33,574 bases of DNA from the NCBI GenBank assembly GCA_947491985.1, contig CANLLR010000029.1:1-33574 (forward strand). Direction: 5' to 3'. The DNA is from Flavobacteriaceae bacterium (GTDB lineage Bacteria > Bacteroidota > Bacteroidia > Flavobacteriales > Flavobacteriaceae). Each line of letters begins with the position of its first letter. Position 1 is the stretch's first letter. Below the pieces are notes generated by a model. The model did no database searches. It was not told where the DNA came from and worked only from the letters and a program-made list of their open reading frames with translations. Below are positions 24,510 to 31,042 of this stretch, in pieces. Both the position numbers and the translations under genes were made by a program.

Positions 24510-24517
24510 TAAATTTG
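24510..24517 (+). promoter_or_regulatory. -7 element of the 115-aa gene
   Basis: TAAATTTG fits the -7 consensus and would give a leader of about 36 nt. There is no -33 at the right distance. The rest of the 275-nt gap (24283-24557) holds nothing I can name. Confidence 0.5.
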
Positions 24518-24557
24518 ATTGATAATGAATACGTTACAAATCAAACACTAATAAATT

Positions 24558-24905
24558 ATGGGACTTTTTGGTAAGAACGAAAAAAAAATCATTTCAGCGC
24601 TTTGCAAGAAAAGCGAGGCAATAGGTAACGACATTGCTAATGAAATCGAAGAGTTGTTGGAAGATTTAAAATCGGATTACGATGAAAATCAGCAAGTTGT
24701 ACATGAATTTACCGATTTTGTAAACGAAATCAAATCAAAACTTCCTCCAGAAGATGCATCAAAGTTAGTTGAATTCACATCCAAAATTTCCAAAGTAAAA
24801 CGTTGTGCTAGAAAAGGCGTAGAAGCAATGCGCGAATTATCTCGTGATCAACGCAAGGCAACCCGCGAAACCATTCGAGAATATCAAGAGTATTTGTATG
24901 TGTAA
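24558..24905 (+). CDS. Uncharacterised small helical protein, 115 aa
   Basis: I do not recognise this protein. It starts MGLFGKNEKK, has no signal peptide, and is highly charged and helical throughout. An acidic segment (EIEELLEDLKSDYDE, about 29-43) is followed by a basic C-terminal half (KVKRCARKGVEAMRELSRDQRKATRETIREYQ, about 79-110). The opposed charge suggests a helical hairpin or coiled-coil assembly. Two cysteines, C16 and C83. Codon usage matches its neighbours and it has a plausible -7 element, so it is probably real. Its stop is 1 nt from the convergent yaaA stop. Confidence 0.75.
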   Translation: MGLFGKNEKKIISALCKKSEAIGNDIANEIEELLEDLKSDYDENQQVVHEFTDFVNEIKSKLPPEDASKLVEFTSKISKVKRCARKGVEAMRELSRDQRKATRETIREYQEYLYV

Positions 24906-24906
24906 T

Positions 24907-25665
24907 TTATCGCGTAAATACTAATTTCGTTGACGTACTCAAATGGCAATCAAATGCATAGCCTTCGTAATTAAAATTCTTTAAGTCTTCTATCGTTTCA
25001 GCATTAGTGTCTAAAATATAACGCACCATCAAACCTCTCGCCTTCTTGGCAAAAAATCCAATCATCTTTAAGTTACCATCTTTGTAATCTTTGAATTCAG
25101 GAGTAATTACAGGAACTTTTAATACCTTAACATCAATCGCACTAAAATATTCCTTACTAGCAAGATTTACAAACAATTCCCCTTTCTGCAACTCCGAATT
25201 AAATTGTTTGGTTATCGTTTGCTTCCAGAACTCGTAAAGGTTTTTATTTTTTCCAATAGCCATACTAGTTCCCATTTCTAATCGATAAGCCTGCATCAAA
25301 TCTAGCGGTTTTAACACGCCATACAAACCCGACAAAATTCGGAGTTTGTCTTGCAAAACGTCTATTTTGCTTTCCTCAAGAGTATACACATCCAATCCAT
25401 TGTAGACTTCACCATCAAAAGCATATACGGCTTGTCTTGCGTTTTCAAGCGTAAAAGGGGTTTGCCAATCTTGGTTGCGTTGCCAATTCAATTCGGCTAA
25501 CTTCTCAGAAATGTCCATCAACTTAGAAAGCGCCTTCGGGTTTTTCTTTTTTAACGTGCGCTGAATGCTAGTGGATTGCTTTAAAAACAAAGGTTCTGAA
25601 AAGACATTCGTTGGAACTTGCTTTTCAAAATTGAGCGATTTAGCTGGTGATATTACGATTTTCAT
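24907..25665 (-). CDS. yaaA: Peroxide stress protein YaaA
   Basis: A 252-aa cytoplasmic protein of the DUF328/UPF0246 family; in E. coli YaaA limits free iron and oxidative DNA damage under peroxide. Signatures are MKIVISPAKSLNFEKQ at the start, AVYAFDGEVYNGLDVYTL, LRILSGLYGVLKPLDLMQAYRLEMGT, NLASKEYFSAID, and IGFFAKKARGLMVRYIL. Normal length. A -7 element lies 20-27 nt upstream of the ATG. No OxyR site is visible. Confidence 0.95.
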   Translation of the reverse strand: MKIVISPAKSLNFEKQVPTNVFSEPLFLKQSTSIQRTLKKKNPKALSKLMDISEKLAELNWQRNQDWQTPFTLENARQAVYAFDGEVYNGLDVYTLEESKIDVLQDKLRILSGLYGVLKPLDLMQAYRLEMGTSMAIGKNKNLYEFWKQTITKQFNSELQKGELFVNLASKEYFSAIDVKVLKVPVITPEFKDYKDGNLKMIGFFAKKARGLMVRYILDTNAETIEDLKNFNYEGYAFDCHLSTSTKLVFTR

Positions 25666-25684
25666 AAAGACTTTTTATAATTCC

Positions 25685-25692
25685 CAAAAATA
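25685..25692 (-). promoter_or_regulatory. -7 element of yaaA
   Basis: TATTTTTG on the minus strand, 20 nt before the ATG, fits the -7 consensus; -33 is weak. Confidence 0.5.
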
Positions 25693-25787
25693 CAAATTCT
25701 GTTGCTAAAATAATATACGGTAAAATGATTTGTTTCGATTAAAGTATTGCCAAAATCAATTACTAGGAATGTCCCATTAGAATTGCT

Positions 25788-25795
25788 TACCTTTG
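25788..25795 (+). promoter_or_regulatory. -7 element of the DEAD-box helicase gene
   Basis: TACCTTTG fits the -7 consensus, 52 nt before the ATG. The predicted start near 25800 places the hairpin at 25801-25823 at the very 5' end of the mRNA. Confidence 0.6.
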
Positions 25796-25800
25796 CGCAC

Positions 25801-25823
25801 CCGAGACCTTTTAGGTCGTACGG
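25801..25823 (+). other. GC-rich hairpin at the 5' end of the helicase mRNA
   Basis: GACCT (25805-25809) pairs with AGGTC (25813-25817) around TTT, enclosed by CCG and CGG (25801-25803, 25821-25823) across an internal loop. It starts about at the predicted transcript start, and its GC content is high for this genome. A structured leader on an RNA helicase gene would suit autoregulation or temperature response; this is inference. Confidence 0.5.
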
Positions 25824-25847
25824 AGCATAGCTAAAATTACACACATA

Positions 25848-27194
25848 ATGAGCACTTTCGAACAATTCAACCTCCCAAAATCCTTACAAAAAGCCATCGA
25901 CGAAATGGGCTTGACAACGCCTACTCCTATTCAGGAAAAATCGTTTTCAGTGATTATGTCAGGACGAGATGTAATGGGAATTGCTCAAACTGGAACCGGA
26001 AAAACATTGGCGTATTTGTTGCCATTGTTAAAACAATGGAAGTTTATTCCGACCGATTCGGCTCGAATTGTAATTTTAGTTCCAACCCGTGAATTGGTCG
26101 TTCAAATTGTAGATGTAATAAATACTTTAACACAACACATGTCGGTGCGAACGCTTGGTATATACGGCGGCGTCAATATCAATACACAAAAAATCGCCGT
26201 GCGTCAAGGAATTGATATTTTAGTAGGAACTCCAGGTCGAACGATGGATTTAGCGCTAGACAATGTGGTGCGATTTGATTCGATTCAGAAATTAGTTATT
26301 GATGAATTTGATGAAATCTTAAATTTAGGTTTCCGAACGCAAGTCACAGCCATTCTAGCGATGTTAAAAGGCAAACGCCAAAACATACTATTCTCGGCAA
26401 CCATGACTGAAGAAGTAGATGTTATGTTGGAAGATTATTTTGATTTTCCTGAAGAAGTTTCGCTGGCAGCCTCTGGAACACCTTTAGAAAAAATTCAACA
26501 ATTGGCTTATTTCACAACAAACTTCATAACAAAACTTAATTTATTAAAAGCCCTTTTGAAAGACGAAGCCGTTTTCGAGCGCGTTTTAATCTTTGCTAAT
26601 AATAAAAAATCCGTTGATTTAATTGCTAATAATTTAGAAGAAATATTCCCGGAGCAATTTGGCGTGATTCACTCTAATAAATCTCAAAATTACCGTTTGA
26701 ATACGATGGCGTCGTTTCAGGCAGGAGAAATTCGAGGTATTGTAACTACCGACGTTATGGCGCGTGGATTGGATATTTCTGATATTTCACACGTTATCAA
26801 CTTTGAATTTACCGAAATCCCAGAACAATACATTCACCGAATTGGACGAACTGGTCGTGCCGATAAAAGCGGAATTGCCATTAGTTTTATCGCGCCTCAC
26901 GAAGAAGAAATTCAAATCCAAGCCGAAATGTTGATGGAAAAAGAAATCGAAATCCTCGATTTACCAGAAACCGTTGAAGTATCGATACGTTTATTAGAAT
27001 TTGAAAAAGACAGAAAAAAAGTAAAACAATTACTAAAACGTCCAAAGCAAGAGGGCGGCGATGCGTTTCATGAAAAATCGGCGAAGAACAAGAAAGTGAA
27101 TTTAGGCGGACCATCTAAAACTAAGAAAAAAACGTCTACTTCTGTGAATAGGAATATCTTGAAAACCCGTGCAGCTATGAGGAAGAAGAAATAA
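25848..27194 (+). CDS. DEAD-box family RNA helicase with DEFD motif II
   Basis: A 448-aa ATP-dependent RNA helicase. Q motif with PTPIQ (25-29), Walker A AQTGTGKT (46-53), PTREL (79-83), TPGR (128-131), motif II DEFD (152-155) in place of DEAD, SAT (183-185), TTDVMARGLDI, and HRIGRTGR (330-337). The C-terminal 60 residues are Lys/Arg-rich and disordered (ending MRKKK), as expected for an RNA-binding tail. It could be a ribosome-assembly or cold-response helicase of the RhlE/CsdA type. The stop codon is also the first three bases of the TAAGTGCC array. Confidence 0.95.
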   Translation: MSTFEQFNLPKSLQKAIDEMGLTTPTPIQEKSFSVIMSGRDVMGIAQTGTGKTLAYLLPLLKQWKFIPTDSARIVILVPTRELVVQIVDVINTLTQHMSVRTLGIYGGVNINTQKIAVRQGIDILVGTPGRTMDLALDNVVRFDSIQKLVIDEFDEILNLGFRTQVTAILAMLKGKRQNILFSATMTEEVDVMLEDYFDFPEEVSLAASGTPLEKIQQLAYFTTNFITKLNLLKALLKDEAVFERVLIFANNKKSVDLIANNLEEIFPEQFGVIHSNKSQNYRLNTMASFQAGEIRGIVTTDVMARGLDISDISHVINFEFTEIPEQYIHRIGRTGRADKSGIAISFIAPHEEEIQIQAEMLMEKEIEILDLPETVEVSIRLLEFEKDRKKVKQLLKRPKQEGGDAFHEKSAKNKKVNLGGPSKTKKKTSTSVNRNILKTRAAMRKKK

Positions 27195-27246
27195 GTGCCT
27201 AAGTGCCTAAGTGCCTAAGTGCCTAAGTGCCTAAGTGCCTAAGTGC
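27192..27246 (+). repeat. TAAGTGCC tandem array, almost seven copies
   Basis: Six exact copies of the 8-nt unit TAAGTGCC from 27192, plus seven of eight bases of a seventh. The first TAA is the stop codon of the helicase gene. Inverted, more degenerate copies lie at 27308-27337 on the other side of a terminator. Confidence 0.95.
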
Positions 27247-27269
27247 AAAATTAAAATAGCTTTAAATAT

Positions 27270-27293
27270 AAAATCCACTATGTGGATTTTTTT
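27270..27293 (+). terminator. Terminator after the DEAD-box helicase gene
   Basis: AAAATCCAC (27270-27278) pairs with GTGGATTTT (27282-27290) around a 3-nt loop, followed by more T. It lies midway between the direct and inverted TAAGTGCC arrays. Confidence 0.88.
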
Positions 27294-27307
27294 ATGCTGA
27301 TCAAAAA

Positions 27308-27337
27308 ACTTAGTGACTAAGGCACTCAGGCACTAAA
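27308..27337 (-). repeat. Inverted, degenerate TAAGTGCC array
   Basis: Read on the minus strand, TTAGTGCC, TGAGTGCC and TTAGTCAC follow one another, then TAAGT. These are variants of the TAAGTGCC unit at 27192, keeping the 8-nt period. Direct and inverted arrays flank the terminator symmetrically. Confidence 0.8.
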
Positions 27338-27378
27338 AAAACTTTCCAATTGCAAAATAGTAAAACTGAAACATTGCA

Positions 27379-27409
27379 TTTGTTCGGAAGCTTTTTTTTA
27401 CTACTTTTG
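27379..27409 (+). promoter_or_regulatory. Promoter of the BatA-domain operon
   Basis: TTTG (27379-27382) and TACTTTTG (27402-27409) are 19 nt apart, both matching consensus. The transcript would start about 27414, with a 60-nt leader, and probably covers the genes up to 33445. Confidence 0.82.
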
Positions 27410-27473
27410 ACACATCGCAGATTCACGGAATTCCGATAAAAATAAAGCCTCATGAGGTAAATCTTTATAAGAA

Positions 27474-29414
27474 ATGCAGTTCAAACACCCAGAAATTCTA
27501 TACTTTCTTTTTTTATTGGTTATCCCAATTCTGGTGCATCTCTTTCAGTTACGAAAATTTAAAACCGAATTTTTTACCAATGTTAAGTTTTTAAAAGAAC
27601 TTTCCATACAAACGCGTAAAAGTTCCAAACTCAAAAAATACTTACTTCTTGCTACGCGAATGCTGTTGCTTGTTGCTTTGATAGTTGCTTTTGCACAACC
27701 TTTTTTCAAAGCCAAGGATAGCATAAATGCCACCAACGAAATGTATATTATTCTCGACAATTCGTTCAGTATGCAAGCCAAAGGAAAAAAAGGTGAACTA
27801 CTTAAACGAGCGATTCAAGATTTGTTAGAGCATACACCAGACAATTTAAATTTTTCACTCATTACTTGTTCCGATAATTATTGGAACACCGATATCAAAT
27901 CGATTCAGCGCGATTTGCAAGAGTTGAAATACAGCGCCACTCCTTTTGATTTGACCGCTTTGTTAGCTAAAGTAAAAGCGCATAAAACCGCATTTAATAA
28001 AGATATTGTAATTATTACTGATGCGATTGGTGTTGAACAAAATCAAATGAAAGGCATCAATGAAGCCGATAACTTATATTTCATTTTACCCGAAGCCGAA
28101 CAAACAAAAAACATCGCTATTGATAGTGTTTACATCAAACAAACATTAGAAAATTTTTATGAAATTGGGGTAAAATTAGATGCTTACGGAGCTGATTTTG
28201 AAGATATTCCAATAGCTTTGTACAATCAAAATAAATTGATAGCCAAAACACTGGTGAGTTTTGAAAGTAAATCCCAAGACATCAGTTTTACCATTCCTAA
28301 AGAAAATTTTCACGGTTATGTAAGTATTACTGACAATGGCTTGAACTATGATAACACGTATTATTTTAGCATTTCCAAACCTGAAAAAAGCAACGTAATT
28401 AGCATTGGTGAAGCAGAAAAGAGTATTTTTTTATCTCGAATTTACACTTCAAAAGAATTCAATTACGTAAATTTTCCACCTAAGGGCATGGATTACAATA
28501 GCATTGACAAACAAGATGCGATAGTGTTAAATGAAATTAAAGACATTCCACAAGCATTACAAACAACCCTAAAATCTTTTGTTGAAAAAGGTGGAAATTT
28601 AATTGTGATTCCTTCACAAGAAAGTACACTTTCCAATTTGAATACCTTTATAACCCATTTTGGTGCAGTACAATTCAAAGCGTTACAATCGGATGAAAAA
28701 AAGGTAACGAAAATCAACTTTAGCCATCCTCTGTACAATGCAGTTTTTGACAAAAAAGTTACCAATTTTCAATATCCAAATACTAAAGTTTCTTTTGAAC
28801 TAATCAGTGCTGCGCCAGTCGCATTGAGTTATAACGATCAGTCGCCATTTTTAGCGGTAGTTCCAAACGGAATTGCATCGGTATTTGTTTTTGCAGCTCC
28901 AATTAACAAAGTGAATAGCAATTTTCAGAATTCCCCTTTAATTGTTCCTACTTTTTACAACATGGCTCAAAGTACGCAAAAGACAGGCGTAAATGCGGTG
29001 TTAATTGGTGAAAATAAACCGTTTATCATCGAAACCGCTTTGTCGAAAGACGAAATTGTTTCTATTAAAAACGACAATGCTACAGCTAAAGAAGGTTTTA
29101 TTCCGGTGCAACAAATTTTAAACAATAAGGTTAAACTGACTTTCAATGACAATCCGAAAGAGGCTGGAAATTTTGGTGTTTATAATACTAATGAAAAAGT
29201 GGACAACATCAGCTTTAATTATTTGCGTTCTGAAAGTAATCTTGATAATCCGAACACCAACATTGGTTCTGATTTTAAAGAAATTAGTGATATAGAAACT
29301 GTTTTCAATACATTACAATCGGATAGAACCGATAGTCAAATTTGGAAGTGGTTTGTTTTAACTGCCTTACTTTTTATTACTTTTGAAGTGTTAATTCAAA
29401 AAATTTTAAAATGA
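27474..29414 (+). CDS. BatA/vWA-domain membrane protein
   Basis: A 646-aa membrane-anchored protein. The N-terminal BatA domain has two spans (about 8-25 and 56-75) with the family pattern FKHPEILYFLFLLVIPILVHLFQLRKFKTEFFTNVKFL. A von Willebrand A domain follows from about 90, with an intact MIDAS start DNSFSM (D95, S97, S99) and VIITDAIG. The rest is extracytoplasmic beta-rich sequence, closed by a C-terminal span (about 624-643). Related Bat proteins are linked to aerotolerance and envelope integrity. No MoxR or other bat genes are adjacent. Its stop overlaps the next start by 4 nt (ATGA). Confidence 0.88.
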   Translation: MQFKHPEILYFLFLLVIPILVHLFQLRKFKTEFFTNVKFLKELSIQTRKSSKLKKYLLLATRMLLLVALIVAFAQPFFKAKDSINATNEMYIILDNSFSMQAKGKKGELLKRAIQDLLEHTPDNLNFSLITCSDNYWNTDIKSIQRDLQELKYSATPFDLTALLAKVKAHKTAFNKDIVIITDAIGVEQNQMKGINEADNLYFILPEAEQTKNIAIDSVYIKQTLENFYEIGVKLDAYGADFEDIPIALYNQNKLIAKTLVSFESKSQDISFTIPKENFHGYVSITDNGLNYDNTYYFSISKPEKSNVISIGEAEKSIFLSRIYTSKEFNYVNFPPKGMDYNSIDKQDAIVLNEIKDIPQALQTTLKSFVEKGGNLIVIPSQESTLSNLNTFITHFGAVQFKALQSDEKKVTKINFSHPLYNAVFDKKVTNFQYPNTKVSFELISAAPVALSYNDQSPFLAVVPNGIASVFVFAAPINKVNSNFQNSPLIVPTFYNMAQSTQKTGVNAVLIGENKPFIIETALSKDEIVSIKNDNATAKEGFIPVQQILNNKVKLTFNDNPKEAGNFGVYNTNEKVDNISFNYLRSESNLDNPNTNIGSDFKEISDIETVFNTLQSDRTDSQIWKWFVLTALLFITFEVLIQKILK

Positions 29415-30676
29415 ATCTAATCATCAGAAAAGCAACTATTATTGATTCTAAAAGTTCGTTTCACAATCAAACTGTAGATGTGAAAATTACTAAAGGTGTT
29501 ATTGAAAAAATAAGTCAAAAAATAGCTACCTCTGATACTCACAAAGAAATTGAATTCGATAATTTACATCTTTCGCAAGGTTGGTTTGACACTAGTGTTT
29601 CACTTGGTGAACCAGGTTTTGAAGACCGCGAAACGATAATCAATGGTTTGAATGTGGCGGCAAAAAGTGGTTTCACGGGAATTGCATTACAACCCAATAC
29701 ATTTCCGGTTTTAGACAATCAATCGCAAATTCAATTTGTAAAACAAAAAGGAGCGAATGCCGTAACTGAATTGTATCCAATTGGTGCCTTAACAAAAAAT
29801 AGTGAAGGTTTGGATATGGCTGAGTTGTTCGATATGAAGAATGCTGGAGCGGTTGCTTTTGGAGATTACAACAAAAATATAGAAAATACCAATTTGCTAA
29901 AAATCAGTTTACAATATGTACAAGATTTTGACGGTTTGGTCCTTGCATTTTGTCAAGATAACGCAATTAAAGGAAAAGGTGTAGTTAATGAAGGTGTAGT
30001 TTCAACACGATTGGGATTACGTGGTATTCCGAATTTAGCTGAAGAACTTATAGTAGCCAGAAACTTGTTTCTATTAGAATATACAGGTGGAAAAATGCAT
30101 ATCCCAACGATATCTACTGCAAAATCAGTCGAGTTAATCAAAAAAGCCAAAGCCAAAGGATTGCAAGTAAGTTGTAGTGTTTCGGTTCATCATTTAACAT
30201 TAACTGATGAAAAATTAGACGGATTTGATACGAGATACAAAGTGTCTCCACCTTTGCGTTCAGAAGAAGACCGAAAAGCATTGCTAAAAGGAATTGTAGA
30301 CAATACCATTGATTGCATTACGTCCGACCATAATCCGATGGACATTGAGCATAAAAAAATGGAATTTGATTTGGCAAAAAACGGAACGATTGGTTTAGAA
30401 AGTGCGTTTGGTGCTTTGACTTTGGTTTTAACAGTAGAGAAAATAATAGAAAAACTCACGTTTGGAAGAACGCTTTTTAATGGGGAAACTGCTTCTGAAA
30501 ATTTGATTTTACAAGAAGGAAATAAAGCCAATATGACGCTTTTTACTTCTGAAGTAAATTGGAATTTTACTTCTCAAAATATACTATCCAAATCGAAAAA
30601 CTCGGCTTTTTTGAATTCCAAAATGAAAGGTAAAGTTTATGGTGTAATCAATTCTGGAAAAATAATACTATCCTAA
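29411..30676 (+). CDS. Dihydroorotase-like protein, probably catalytically inactive
   Basis: A 421-aa amidohydrolase-fold protein clearly related over its length to class I dihydroorotase: MNEG/NEG and LGLRGIPNLAEELIVARN, SVHHLTLTDEKLDGFDTRYKVSPPLRSEEDR and DNTIDCITSDHNP are conserved. The metal site is not. The usual DxHxHxREPG reads DTSVSLGEPG (S62, S64, G66), FSDDG reads FGDYN (Y153), HCED reads FCQD (F180), and HVST reads TIST (T233). Only the last Asp (D306) remains. By comparison with known pseudo-dihydroorotases it may be a structural partner of aspartate transcarbamoylase or have a new role. Translationally coupled to the BatA-domain gene. Confidence 0.88.
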   Translation: MNLIIRKATIIDSKSSFHNQTVDVKITKGVIEKISQKIATSDTHKEIEFDNLHLSQGWFDTSVSLGEPGFEDRETIINGLNVAAKSGFTGIALQPNTFPVLDNQSQIQFVKQKGANAVTELYPIGALTKNSEGLDMAELFDMKNAGAVAFGDYNKNIENTNLLKISLQYVQDFDGLVLAFCQDNAIKGKGVVNEGVVSTRLGLRGIPNLAEELIVARNLFLLEYTGGKMHIPTISTAKSVELIKKAKAKGLQVSCSVSVHHLTLTDEKLDGFDTRYKVSPPLRSEEDRKALLKGIVDNTIDCITSDHNPMDIEHKKMEFDLAKNGTIGLESAFGALTLVLTVEKIIEKLTFGRTLFNGETASENLILQEGNKANMTLFTSEVNWNFTSQNILSKSKNSAFLNSKMKGKVYGVINSGKIILS

Positions 30677-30677
30677 A

Positions 30678-31004
30678 ATGGACGAAATTACTGTAAAACA
30701 AGGAAAAACGACAGCTATAATCAGCTATATATTAATCGTCGGACCGCTTATTTCGCTTTCGATAAATAGTGAAAATAAAAACAAATTTGCTTCTTTTCAC
30801 ATCCGACAAGGAATCGGACTGACGCTATCGTTTATTATTTTAGGTGTTTCGATAAGTCATTTTGAAAGTATCATGATTGCAGCGCCAATGTGGATTTTCA
30901 TTTCTGTATTGACGATTTACGGAATATTCACCGCTGCTAGAGGCGAAATTACTCCTTTGCCGTTGCTAGGAAAATTATTTCAAAAATGGTTGCATTTCTT
31001 GTAA
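30678..31004 (+). CDS. Small membrane protein (DUF4870/Tic20-like)
   Basis: A 108-aa integral membrane protein with about three hydrophobic spans (about 13-27, 47-63 and 68-86). The motif FASFHIRQGIGLTLSF, a short polar region with the HxRQG pattern, is that of DUF4870/Tic20-like proteins often labelled import component in Bacteroidota. Function unknown. It starts 1 nt after the dihydroorotase-like stop, so it is part of the same operon. Confidence 0.8.
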   Translation: MDEITVKQGKTTAIISYILIVGPLISLSINSENKNKFASFHIRQGIGLTLSFIILGVSISHFESIMIAAPMWIFISVLTIYGIFTAARGEITPLPLLGKLFQKWLHFL

Positions 31005-31042
31005 CATAAAAGGCATTTGTTCTACTTACAGTAAAAACTTAA

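Noticed and set aside
24324..24512. 62-codon frame after the PabA/TrpG-type gene
   Set aside because: It reads through the -7 element of the next gene; aromatic-rich random sequence, no homology that I recognise.
25801..25823. tRNA or riboswitch in the helicase leader
   Set aside because: The hairpin is too short for either, and no cloverleaf or known aptamer core is visible.
25662..25865. 67-codon minus-strand frame between yaaA and the helicase gene
   Set aside because: It covers both opposing promoters and the helicase leader, so it is a chance frame.
27192..27246. CRISPR array
   Set aside because: The repeats are 8 nt and directly joined, without spacers, and no cas gene is present.
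29411..30676. Simple call as active dihydroorotase PyrC
   Set aside because: The HxH pair, the bridging Asp and two further His ligands are all replaced, so activity is unlikely even though overall similarity is clear.
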